A stretch of DNA of 25,027 nucleotides from a virus: positions 1 to 25,027 of the IMG/VR virus record IMGVR_UViG_3300028835_000771. One strand, written 5' to 3'. Shown piece after piece: positions 5,170 to 13,398 of this stretch (position 1 is its first letter; each line of letters begins with the position of its first letter). Below the pieces are notes generated by a model. It worked only from the letters and a program-made list of their open reading frames with translations, was not told where the DNA came from and ran no database searches. Made by a program: the position numbers and the translations under genes.

Positions 5170-7890
5170 ATGCCAAAAATTTTGGATTATAATAAATTCT
5201 GTGAAGATCTAAAAGAAGTTACTTCAGTTAAAATTATGTTAAAGAAAAGATTTCATCCAGAAGGTTTGTTTTCAGAGCAAATTTTTGGACCAGTGAGAAA
5301 CTATACTTGTCAATGTGGAACATATTATGGAGTTTCTAGATCTGGTGGTACATGTAAGATTTGTAATGTCGATATTGTAAACAGTTATGAGAGAAGGAAA
5401 CGATTTGCTAAGATAACATTACCAATACCAATAGTTAATCCGATGTTCTATGACTTAGTTGTTAGCGTTGGAGGAAATGACATAAGGTCTGTCATTGATA
5501 TGTTAATGAAAAATGATAAAAGTGTTCTCTATATGGACGGAGAAGACCACGTTGTTACAAGTAATCCAGATAAAGTTCCAAAGAAAGTTCAGACATGGGA
5601 AAAGTTCGAAGCAATCCAAAAGGTAGTCTTAGACTTAGCAACTAATCTTGCAAGTGAGGGTTTTAAAGATTGGCAACTAATTAAGAACAATATTGACATG
5701 CTTTTTATTAACCATATAATAGTTCTTCCACCAGATTTAAGACCGGCCTCTAAAGGTGTAAGCAAAAACAATCAAGTAGTTGATAAGATCAATAGATATT
5801 ATGTACAAATACTTACAAAAAAAGAGATAATGAAAGGTACTATCATTGATATAGGTAGAGACAAAGTTTTGTTTTATACTTATTTTAAACAATTACAAAA
5901 AGATGTTAACGAATTGTATTATCATATTCTTGACAAACTTTCGAAGAAAGAGGGTCTTATTAGGGGAAATATACTAGGGAAACGAATTGACTTTTCAGGG
6001 AGAGCAGTAATCGTTCCAGATCCAACCTTAAACTTAAATGAGTGTGTTATTCCGTATTTAATGTTTTTAGAAATGTTTAAGATTCCAGTTGCAAAGAAGT
6101 TACTGGAAATTAGAAGGTTTAAGTTATTAAATAGAGCAATTGATTTTGTTGATGAATGTATTAAACAAAAATCACCTGTTCTTTTTAAAATTTGTGAGGA
6201 GTTGTCAAGAGATGAAGTATGTATTTTGAATAGACAACCATCTCTTCATCGACTTGGAATGTTAGGTTTTAATATTAAGATTAGTTTAGACTCAGTAATT
6301 AAAATTCATCCGCTTGTTTGTTCTCCGTTTAATGCAGATTTTGACGGAGACCAGATGGCAGTTTATATTCCAATATCAGAGGCAAGTAAGAGAGAAGTTA
6401 GAGAGAAACTTTTTGTTAGTAAGAACTTAAGCAGTCCCGCTAATGGGAGTCTTACTACTCCTCCAGGTCAAGATATGGTGTTGGGGATCTTTAGTCTAAC
6501 AAATAATCAGTTTTCAAATTTAAGAGAGGAGACTTCTTGTAAGGGAAGTATGGTTTCTAAGGGGATAAAGATTTTTAATGAATGTTTACCAGAAGATTAT
6601 CCTCTAATAAACGAACCTGTAAATAAGAAGAAGTTGTTAAAGATCTTAAATGATATTAAATCTAGATATAACGAAATAGTTACTATGGAAATACTAGATA
6701 ATATAAAAAGAGTGGGTTTTAAATATTCTACATTATTAGGAACAACAATGTCATTAGGTGATTGTTTTTTCGAAGATTCTGAAAATGTAAAAAGTTTATT
6801 ATACTCACCTGAGAATATTAGGACTCAGTTAACTAATATTTCTAGTAAAGAAACGGAGGAACTTCTAAAAAAGAATTTTACTTATTCTTATTTAGTTGAG
6901 TCTGGTGCGCGGGGAACTTGGGACCAAGTACGGCAAATTATTCTTACAAGAGGATTTATATCAAACTTTAGCGGAGAAATTTTACCAGTACCAATTAAGA
7001 ATAGTTTATTAGATGGTTTAGATCAACAAGAATTTTTTAATTCAACTTATGGTTGTAGGAAAGGACTATTAGATGTAGCACTAAATACAGGCACATCAGG
7101 TTACCTTTCAAGAAAACTGATATTTACTTGTGTAAATTTACAAATTGATTTAGAATTAGACGACTGTGGAACATCTGATTGTTTAGAGGTTTATATAAGC
7201 AATTCAAAGAAAGCAGAGATGTTAGTTTGGAGATATTTTCTAGAAAATAATGAGTTAAAACAAATTACTCCTGAGAACTGGAAAGGTTTTATTGGAAAAA
7301 CAATCCGTTTAAGAAGTCCAATATTTTGTACGAGTCCAAAGATTTGTCATAAGTGTTATGGTGACCTTTACAAAATACTTCATAGTAGATTTATTGGAGT
7401 AATCGCCGCTCAGTCACTTGGAGAACGAGGAACGCAACTTATTCTTCGTACTTTTCATACATCTGGTTCAGCAGTTATCAAGGGTATTAGTGACGACGCC
7501 AGTATTGATATGAAACAAATGGATATTGTTGCAGATTTGTCTGTAATTTCAGGCTTATTACATCAGTTTAAAGATAAAACTCATGAAGATATAGTTTCTG
7601 AATTATTTGACGTGTATAATAGTAGTGGTCAGGGAATCCACCATGTCCACTTTGAATGTGTAGTTTCACAGTTAATGTGGAAGAACTTAAAGAAGTGGCG
7701 TCTTTTGTCTAATCGAGACAAAGTGTCTCCAGAGTTCCATAGCGTACAAACAGTTCCTAGTTATGAGTCATGGTTATTAAGTTTAGCTTTCTCAAATCCG
7801 AAACGAAGTATTCTCCGAGGAATCTTAAATACTGACTCATATCGAGGGATTATGGACAAGATTTTAGAGGGAGAGAAAGTAGATGGATAA
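5170..7890 (+). CDS. rpoC: DNA-directed RNA polymerase beta-prime subunit, phage-encoded, unsplit
   Basis: 906 residues, shorter than the roughly 1200-1400 of bacterial proteins. It carries the bacterial-type landmarks in order: PEGLFSEQIFGP near 30; N-terminal zinc ribbon with Cys47, Cys49, Cys62, Cys65; GKRIDFSGRAVIVPDP; RQPSLHRLGM; the magnesium-binding NADFDGD at 388-394 (Asp390, 392, 394); PGQDMVLGIFSLT; bridge-helix region YGCRKGLLDVALNTG; trigger loop TSGYLSRKL near 641-649; second zinc site with Cys666, Cys720, Cys726 and Cys729; and GVIAAQSLGERGTQL near 743-757. In the last motif Arg753 stands where bacteria have Pro (GEPG). AAGGAG lies ahead of the ATG. Jumbo phages related to phiKZ and AR9 have beta-prime split into pieces; this one is a single gene. 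It catalyses RNA synthesis with the beta subunit encoded just downstream. Confidence 0.97.
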   Translation: MPKILDYNKFCEDLKEVTSVKIMLKKRFHPEGLFSEQIFGPVRNYTCQCGTYYGVSRSGGTCKICNVDIVNSYERRKRFAKITLPIPIVNPMFYDLVVSVGGNDIRSVIDMLMKNDKSVLYMDGEDHVVTSNPDKVPKKVQTWEKFEAIQKVVLDLATNLASEGFKDWQLIKNNIDMLFINHIIVLPPDLRPASKGVSKNNQVVDKINRYYVQILTKKEIMKGTIIDIGRDKVLFYTYFKQLQKDVNELYYHILDKLSKKEGLIRGNILGKRIDFSGRAVIVPDPTLNLNECVIPYLMFLEMFKIPVAKKLLEIRRFKLLNRAIDFVDECIKQKSPVLFKICEELSRDEVCILNRQPSLHRLGMLGFNIKISLDSVIKIHPLVCSPFNADFDGDQMAVYIPISEASKREVREKLFVSKNLSSPANGSLTTPPGQDMVLGIFSLTNNQFSNLREETSCKGSMVSKGIKIFNECLPEDYPLINEPVNKKKLLKILNDIKSRYNEIVTMEILDNIKRVGFKYSTLLGTTMSLGDCFFEDSENVKSLLYSPENIRTQLTNISSKETEELLKKNFTYSYLVESGARGTWDQVRQIILTRGFISNFSGEILPVPIKNSLLDGLDQQEFFNSTYGCRKGLLDVALNTGTSGYLSRKLIFTCVNLQIDLELDDCGTSDCLEVYISNSKKAEMLVWRYFLENNELKQITPENWKGFIGKTIRLRSPIFCTSPKICHKCYGDLYKILHSRFIGVIAAQSLGERGTQLILRTFHTSGSAVIKGISDDASIDMKQMDIVADLSVISGLLHQFKDKTHEDIVSELFDVYNSSGQGIHHVHFECVVSQLMWKNLKKWRLLSNRDKVSPEFHSVQTVPSYESWLLSLAFSNPKRSILRGILNTDSYRGIMDKILEGEKVDG

Positions 7891-8143
7891 TTTTGATATA
7901 TCTAGATTATTAGAAGGCTTAGAAAATATTTCTGAACAAAGACGACAAATAAGAGGAAAACTATTTAAGTTTGTACGAGATTATTATTCGAGTAGTAAAT
8001 ACTGGAACTCGGGATTAGAACGTAAAATGTCATTTAACTATTTATCTGATTACTCTGATGGTGGTCTATTAGGAATTTGTAAAGGAATTTACGATAACCT
8101 TCCAGAAGATTTAAAACTAGAGTGTGGAGGAAAAAAATATTGA
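7883..8143 (+). CDS. Small hypothetical protein between beta-prime and beta
   Basis: 86 residues, charged N-terminus (LLEGLENISEQRRQIRGKLF) then a Tyr/Ser/Asp-rich half; no motif or membrane segment. Its ATG overlaps the end of the beta-prime gene by eight bases with GAGGGAGAG ahead of it, and its stop TGA overlaps the TTG start of beta. The nested overlaps on both sides mean its expression is tied to the two polymerase subunits, so an accessory or assembly role is plausible. Function unknown. Confidence 0.7.
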   Translation: MDNFDISRLLEGLENISEQRRQIRGKLFKFVRDYYSSSKYWNSGLERKMSFNYLSDYSDGGLLGICKGIYDNLPEDLKLECGGKKY

Positions 8144-11142
8144 ACATAAAGAACCCATATTTTAAAGTTAATAAGGAACAGAATATCTTCGTTATAAGAG
8201 AACGAGAATATTCTGAGATATTAGAAAATGTTCGAGAAATCTTAAAACCAGTAGAAGAACTTGGATTTACTATTGCTGAACTTGATCTCCGAGAACACAA
8301 GTTCTCGTCTGGTGAATTAAATAAAACGTTAAGAGAAAATCTAGTTATTCGACTTCAGAAAGGAAATTCTGAAGTAGATTTAAGTATGTTAATACCAAAA
8401 CTAGTTGACCACAATTATATCGTTATTAATGGTCGAAAGAAGATACCACAATTTCAATTAATAGATACTCCCATAGTTACAAGAGGTCAAACTATTAAAT
8501 TACGGACAAACGTTGCTACACTGACAATTTCTGAAGAAAAAGAGGCTCCATTTATCCAGTCAACTTTTTTAAATAAAAAAGTTTCTTTGGCACTTTTGAT
8601 GTTTTCATATTTTGGTCCTGAAGAGTTGGAGAGAAGGTATAATCTTTCTAATTTAAAACCTGAAAGTGATTCTTTAATTGGCAAATTGATGAGTGATTTG
8701 AAAACACGTGAAACTGAGTCTAAAGGGATGACGCAAGACGACTTTATACCAGAGTTAGGAAGGAATTATACAAAATTTAATCCTAAGTCAAAAGGGGAAG
8801 ATATTGTATATGCCATTGACTTAGTATTAAAAACAGATATCATGACAAGAAGATTTTTTGAGAAGGACAACATTCTAGACGAAGTGATATCTGTAATTGA
8901 GAAAGAAGAGCTGGATGACACATTATTTACTAATAAAAGAGTACGATGTTTCGAATATATGGTATTATCGAAAGTGTCAAAAGCAGTTTTTGACTTATGT
9001 TTATCTAATAGAACTACAAGACAGCCAAAGTTTAATGTTAACTCAACGCAGATTCTTTCTGAGTGCAATGTTTCTGATATTGTTCAGTTTGACTTTTCAA
9101 TTAATCCAATAGAAGAGTTAACGAAATTATCTAGGATAAGCCTTCTGGGTCCAGGCGGTTTTAAAAGAGAGAATGTTCCAGCCCATCTTCGAGATATTTA
9201 TCCATCAATGATGGGAAGGATATGTCCAGTTGACACGCCAGACCGAGATAATTGTGGTGTGTTACAAGATTTACTTCCAAACGTAAAACTTGACGAGAAC
9301 CTAAGGTTCACCGAAGAAATTTTAGATAAACAACCAGTTTCAGTACCTGTTTCGTTTATTCCATTTCTAGAACATGATGATCAAACTAGACTACAAATGG
9401 CTTCGTCGCAGATGCGACAGGCTATTATGTTAAAAGAGTTTGATGTACCAATAGTCCAGTCTGGTTGTGAAGGGTTGTTCACTGATTATACTCAATTTGT
9501 AAAGAGAGCTAAAAAGGATGGAGAAGTTATTTATCAAGATCCTAATTTTATAATAGTTATATACGACGATAAAGATATTGACATTTTTGATATATCATAT
9601 AGAAAGATTTACGTTGAAAACATGGACTTTATGAACGTTTATGTTAGAGTGGGTGATAAGTTTAAAGCAGGAGATATTTTAGCAGAAAGTAATTTTTGTA
9701 TGGGTGGAGAAGTACAATTTGGAAAAAATCTTTTAACAGCTGTAATGTCCTATTATGGAAACAATTATGAAGATGGTATTGTAATATCAGACCGATTAGT
9801 TAAAGAAGGAGTTTTTACCTCTGTACATTATAAAGACCTATCTTTTACATTGCCGCCAAACAAAGTCCTTTTGAGTCTCGATGAGGAAAAGTATAAACCA
9901 CTTCCAGATATGTATGAGACGATTGAGGTTGGAAAACCGTATGCAATTATGAAAGAAATCTCGTCTGAAAATCATTTTTCAGTTTTTGAAGAAAAAACTA
10001 AATTAGAGGCACAAAAGAAACTTATTATAACTGAAGTTAATATTTATCCGAATATTTGGAATGACGAGATACCAGAGTTTAGACGATGGATAGAAACTAG
10101 GATTGAAGAACAACAAAAGCGGGAAAATTATTTTAAACAGGTCTTAAAAGATTCCTTATCGAAAAACGTTGCTTCTAGTTTTATACGAGATAAAGGACTA
10201 GATAAATTTTCATTTGTTGAAAAATATAAAGTAAAAAAAGAACGTATAAATGGGGTACGTGTTGAAATGTTTGGAGTCTATTTTAGACAGATCCAAGTTG
10301 GTGATAAGATTGCAAATAGACATGGAAATAAAGGAGTGATCTCTCAAATTGTAGAACATGAAAAGATGCCACAGTTAGAAGATGGAAGACATGTTGATAT
10401 ATGTATTAATCCTCTTGGAATAATTTCAAGAATGAATATTGGTCAATTATATGAGTTACATTTAGCGATGTCATTAGAAGACTTGAAAGAGGAGATCTTG
10501 AAGAGAATAAGAGACGAAAAATATGACAATAAAAAAGTTAGAAAGTACTTGTTCGATTATATTAAAATAATTGATAATACCGAAGAAAATTGGTATACAA
10601 AACAATTTATGGAACAATGTCCAAAAGTAATAGATGAGAACTTTATTAAGAATCTTACTTTAATACAACCTCCTTTTGAGTCTGTAACTAGAAGTCAAAT
10701 TGAACAAGCTTTAGAGTATACAGAAACTATGCCAAAGTATAAGATTTTTGACCCAGTTTCAAAAAGTTTTCTTGAGAATGATATTGCTGTAGGTTTTATT
10801 TACTTCTTTAAAATGATCCATATTGCTGAAGAACGACTAGCGGCTAGAGGAATTGGGTCGTATGCAAGGAGGACATTACAACCTCTTGGTGGAAGAAAGA
10901 ATAAGGGTGGTCAAAGATGCGGTGAAATGGAAACAGCTTGTTTAATTGGCCATGATGCTCCAGTTGATCTCCATGAATTTCTTACAACTAAGTCTGACTG
11001 TATTGATTTAAAGAATGACTATATCCGAAATTTTATCGAAGCTGACTTAGTACCAAGGGAAGAGGAAATTGATGCTACTCCAGAATCTGTTAAGTTGTTA
11101 AAAGCCTACTTAACTGCTATAGGTGTAGTAAGTCAGAGGTAA
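8140..11142 (+). CDS. rpoB: DNA-directed RNA polymerase beta subunit, phage-encoded, unsplit
   Basis: 1000 residues from a TTG at 8140. This start is preferred over GTG at 8122 because GGAGG (8126-8130) sits nine bases ahead of it and would be inside the gene otherwise. Bacterial-type landmarks in order: GPGGFKRENVPAHLRDIYPS and GRICPVDTP near 337-367; NLLTAVMSYYGNNYEDGIV at 530-548; KIANRHGNKGV around 723-733; INPLGIISRMNIGQLYELHL; and QPLGGRKNKGGQRCGEMETA near 914-933. These build the active-site half contributed by beta. It is a little shorter than the bacterial protein. The gene order is beta-prime, then beta, the reverse of bacterial rpoBC. No alpha or sigma gene is seen in this window, so the enzyme either uses unrecognised phage partners or recruits host ones. 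Confidence 0.97.
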   Translation: MNIKNPYFKVNKEQNIFVIREREYSEILENVREILKPVEELGFTIAELDLREHKFSSGELNKTLRENLVIRLQKGNSEVDLSMLIPKLVDHNYIVINGRKKIPQFQLIDTPIVTRGQTIKLRTNVATLTISEEKEAPFIQSTFLNKKVSLALLMFSYFGPEELERRYNLSNLKPESDSLIGKLMSDLKTRETESKGMTQDDFIPELGRNYTKFNPKSKGEDIVYAIDLVLKTDIMTRRFFEKDNILDEVISVIEKEELDDTLFTNKRVRCFEYMVLSKVSKAVFDLCLSNRTTRQPKFNVNSTQILSECNVSDIVQFDFSINPIEELTKLSRISLLGPGGFKRENVPAHLRDIYPSMMGRICPVDTPDRDNCGVLQDLLPNVKLDENLRFTEEILDKQPVSVPVSFIPFLEHDDQTRLQMASSQMRQAIMLKEFDVPIVQSGCEGLFTDYTQFVKRAKKDGEVIYQDPNFIIVIYDDKDIDIFDISYRKIYVENMDFMNVYVRVGDKFKAGDILAESNFCMGGEVQFGKNLLTAVMSYYGNNYEDGIVISDRLVKEGVFTSVHYKDLSFTLPPNKVLLSLDEEKYKPLPDMYETIEVGKPYAIMKEISSENHFSVFEEKTKLEAQKKLIITEVNIYPNIWNDEIPEFRRWIETRIEEQQKRENYFKQVLKDSLSKNVASSFIRDKGLDKFSFVEKYKVKKERINGVRVEMFGVYFRQIQVGDKIANRHGNKGVISQIVEHEKMPQLEDGRHVDICINPLGIISRMNIGQLYELHLAMSLEDLKEEILKRIRDEKYDNKKVRKYLFDYIKIIDNTEENWYTKQFMEQCPKVIDENFIKNLTLIQPPFESVTRSQIEQALEYTETMPKYKIFDPVSKSFLENDIAVGFIYFFKMIHIAEERLAARGIGSYARRTLQPLGGRKNKGGQRCGEMETACLIGHDAPVDLHEFLTTKSDCIDLKNDYIRNFIEADLVPREEEIDATPESVKLLKAYLTAIGVVSQR

Positions 11143-11174
11143 GGTTGTTTCTAATAATGAGAGGAATAGACTTG

Positions 11175-12050
11175 ATGAAAAAAGATGATTTACCTGATAT
11201 TCAAGAAACAAGACCGAGAATTGAGATTCCAATTCAACAAGTAGGAGTTGAGAATGTAGAAATCCCATTTGAACTTGAATCGAAGTACGGTGGTTTTACT
11301 AGTCTAGTGGCAAACGTCTCAATGCGAACGAGTTTAGACTCTTCAATAAGAGGAATCTCGATGTCAAGGTTATTACTCACTTTAAAAAAGTATTTAGATA
11401 GACCATTAAAACATGTTTTAATAAGAGAGATTTTAGAAGACTTAAGAGTCAATATTGGTTCAAAAACTAGTTTTATGAAGTTTGAATTTAGACTTCCAAT
11501 AACTAAGAAGTCACTAATTTCTAACAATGAGTTTCCAATTTATTACAAATGTAGATTTGAAGGTCAGTTGATTAAGTGGCTATCCGCTGGTACCAAAGAC
11601 ATTCCTCTCTTCAAGTTTTTTCAAGGAGTTAAAATACAATATACATCGTACTGTCCATGTTCGGCGGAACTTTGTAATAACTTAGTAGAGAAGGGAGCTA
11701 CTGGATTTCCTCATGCACAAAGATCTTATGTCGATGTCTTAGTTCAAGTAGTAGAACGGCATTATGTTTGGTTAGAGGACATTATCGAAACAATAGAAAG
11801 TGTGGTAAAAACTCTTCCATATCCAATAGTAAAACGAATAGATGAACAAGAGATTGCTAGGATTGCGTCAGAAAATCCGCTTTTTGTGGAAGATGCAATA
11901 CGAGAGATTTCTAACGCCTTTAATAAACGAGAGGACTTTTATGATTGGATTATTAAATGTACCCATGAAGAATCAATTCATACTTCTGAGGCTATTGCTG
12001 TGAACTGGAAAGGAGTGAAAGGTGGGTTTGACGAAACATATTATATTTAA
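11175..12050 (+). CDS. folE2: GTP cyclohydrolase IB (FolE2/MptA type)
   Basis: 291 residues, T-fold enzyme converting GTP to 7,8-dihydroneopterin triphosphate, the first step of folate and of queuosine/7-deazaguanine synthesis. Landmarks: DLPDIQ near the N-terminus; CPCSAELC from Cys160; FPHAQRS with His180; VKRIDEQ...NPLFVEDAIREI with Glu239; and EESIHTSEAIAV near the end, all matching the FolE2 pattern including the catalytic Cys and the metal-binding His and Glu. The ATG at 11175 is preferred because AGAGGA precedes it and the conserved LPDIQ follows; ATG 11157 and TTG 11145 are possible but poorly served. It follows the polymerase beta gene by 32 bases in the same direction. Base composition matches the neighbours. 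No queC, queD or queE partner is in view. Confidence 0.93.
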   Translation: MKKDDLPDIQETRPRIEIPIQQVGVENVEIPFELESKYGGFTSLVANVSMRTSLDSSIRGISMSRLLLTLKKYLDRPLKHVLIREILEDLRVNIGSKTSFMKFEFRLPITKKSLISNNEFPIYYKCRFEGQLIKWLSAGTKDIPLFKFFQGVKIQYTSYCPCSAELCNNLVEKGATGFPHAQRSYVDVLVQVVERHYVWLEDIIETIESVVKTLPYPIVKRIDEQEIARIASENPLFVEDAIREISNAFNKREDFYDWIIKCTHEESIHTSEAIAVNWKGVKGGFDETYYI

Positions 12051-12058
12051 GGACAATT

Positions 12059-12775
12059 ATGATTAATACATCGATATCCTTTGGAATAAGAGACAAAGAG
12101 TCTTTGGAGAGATTAAAGAACTTCCATTCTTTTAATATTCCAATTCAATTATCTATAGATCAGTCGAAGATTTGTCTTGAACTTAAAGAAAGTATCGTTT
12201 CAATAATTAAAGAAAGAAACATACAAGTAAGAGTAGTTCATCTTCCAATTGACTGTTTATCATTGAAGTTTGATGTTATAGTAGAATTAATGGACTTCTT
12301 CTCCCGTAATGTTCAAAGTCGAAAATTTGTGATACACCCGAATAGAGGTATAATAAAATTCGCAAATTATCTTATAGATTGTAATAAAAGGACTTATGAA
12401 CTTTGTATTGAGAACTTTATGTGGAAGAGAAAAAAAGAACTAAGAAGTCCTCTTCAGATTTATAATGTATGTCAGAAGTTTCCAAACTTAAAAATGACTT
12501 TTGATACTAGTCACGCAGAAACTATCTGGTTTGAACATAAAATATTTAGTTATTTTCTGCCTAAGATCTCTGTCGTTCATTTGTCGAACCGAGTAAATAG
12601 AAAAGGACACCGACCTTTTTCAGTTGAAGGTGGGGAGCTTAACTTGGTGGGTTTTGTGGGTAAGTTAAGAAAGGGTTATATGTGGAGTGGAGATATTGTT
12701 TTAGAATATATGTCAGAATATGCAGAGAAGCTCCCTAAAAATTGGAGTCATTTGAACAGGTTGCTTGGTATTTGA
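12059..12775 (+). CDS. TIM-barrel protein, AP endonuclease 2 / sugar isomerase family
   Basis: 238 residues. The pattern of the AP-endonuclease-2-like (Nfo/xylose-isomerase-like) barrel is visible: VVHLP with His61, VIHPN with His93, CIENF with Glu118, FDTSHA with Asp149 and His152, VVHLSN with His174, GHRPF with His184, VEGGELN with Glu190, and DIVLEY with Glu216. These are the positions of the metal ligands of endonuclease IV, so the metal centre looks intact. It is shorter than endonuclease IV (about 280), so it may be a DNA-repair enzyme or a sugar-phosphate epimerase; sequence alone does not decide. It begins eight bases after folE2 ends, with AAGGAC ahead, and is probably co-expressed with it. 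Confidence 0.8.
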   Translation: MINTSISFGIRDKESLERLKNFHSFNIPIQLSIDQSKICLELKESIVSIIKERNIQVRVVHLPIDCLSLKFDVIVELMDFFSRNVQSRKFVIHPNRGIIKFANYLIDCNKRTYELCIENFMWKRKKELRSPLQIYNVCQKFPNLKMTFDTSHAETIWFEHKIFSYFLPKISVVHLSNRVNRKGHRPFSVEGGELNLVGFVGKLRKGYMWSGDIVLEYMSEYAEKLPKNWSHLNRLLGI

Positions 12776-12824
12776 TATGTTATAGAACAAAAATAAAAGT
12801 AGGGGAGTATAATTTAAACCTTAG
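12776..12824 (+). promoter_or_regulatory. AT-rich leader with TATAAT and a TATAGAACAAAA motif
   Basis: The short spacer holds TATAGAACAAAA at 12781-12792 and TATAAT at 12808-12813. The first motif recurs exactly at 20496-20507, ahead of the terminase gene. No good host -35 box stands 17 bases before TATAAT. It may be a promoter for the phage or host polymerase; only suggestive. Confidence 0.3.
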
Positions 12825-12989
12825 ATGATCCCTAGAAAATTTCAACACTTTTTAAATCCTCTCCATATTTACTGTAGACTACGAGATAGTGGTCTATCTA
12901 TCCGTTTCAGTAAATTGATTTGTAAGTTCTACGAAAAAGTACTTTTCAAACTTATCAAGTTATTTTTCATTAATAATCATGAATCTTAA
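12825..12989 (+). CDS. Small conserved phage protein (NPLHIYCRLRDSGLS type), 54 residues
   Basis: A 54-codon frame in what otherwise would be a 228-base gap. The product has a compact, non-random pattern: NPLHIYCRLRDSGLS at 11-25, then a basic amphipathic helix with CKFYEKVLFKLIKLFF. I recall similar tiny phage proteins with NPLHVYCRLRDLGL followed by a YE-containing helix, of no known function. The ATG at 12825 is fixed by an in-frame stop directly before it. The Shine-Dalgarno-like AGGGGAG (12801-12807) is 17 bases away, longer than usual. TATAAT at 12808-12813 would place a transcript start near the ATG, so a near-leaderless message is another option. The next gene starts 14 bases after the stop. 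Confidence 0.6.
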   Translation: MIPRKFQHFLNPLHIYCRLRDSGLSIRFSKLICKFYEKVLFKLIKLFFINNHES

Positions 12990-13003
12990 AAGGAGAATTG
13001 TAG

Positions 13004-13339
13004 ATGACTCCAGAAGATATATCCCGTTTGTATAACAAAGAAAGACGTTATCAAAAGAAAACATTTGGGAGTTACAAGTCTAACGAGTGTTTAAATACTG
13101 CTAGTGTCTTAACGTTCTTAAGAGCCTACCTTGCGCGGGCAGATACGTCTTATACAGAAAGTTGGACTGATGACTTGCCTCCTTGGTTACTAAGATGTAA
13201 AGAATCTGATGTACAACAATCTGCTCCTGTGGTGACATATGACGCGCTTGTGAAGATAATGACATTGGCGGGTGCTGCCTTAGAATCGTTTACAGACATT
13301 GATGTTTCTTTATGGCGACCGGAACTAGGGAATGAGTAG
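13004..13339 (+). CDS. Hypothetical protein, 111 residues
   Basis: Begins ERRYQKKTFGSYKSNECLN, with a central LPPWLLRCKESDVQQSAPV and a helical IMTLAGAALESF. The mix of conserved-looking Trp, Cys and Gly-Ala-Ala-Leu-Glu stretches suggests a real small family, probably mostly helical, but I cannot assign it. The site AGGAGAA stands nine bases before the ATG. GC content is somewhat above that of the neighbours. It follows the 54-codon gene by 14 bases. Confidence 0.8.
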   Translation: MTPEDISRLYNKERRYQKKTFGSYKSNECLNTASVLTFLRAYLARADTSYTESWTDDLPPWLLRCKESDVQQSAPVVTYDALVKIMTLAGAALESFTDIDVSLWRPELGNE

Positions 13340-13398
13340 TATAATACTGCTTATTTGATAAATTGTCTGAATTTAAAATGAACAAAGGAGAGTAGTGA

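Noticed and set aside
8897-9112. A 71-residue rightward frame within the beta gene
   Set aside because: It is out of frame inside conserved polymerase sequence and has no supporting signal.
12867-12915. An 8-bp plus 8-bp hairpin with an 11-base bulge, first read as a structured leader RNA
   Set aside because: It lies inside the 54-codon gene at 12825-12989, which explains the sequence better; pairing may be incidental.
12776-13003. Possible tRNA or riboswitch in the gap after the TIM-barrel gene
   Set aside because: No cloverleaf, T-loop or known aptamer core could be found; the space is filled by a small gene.
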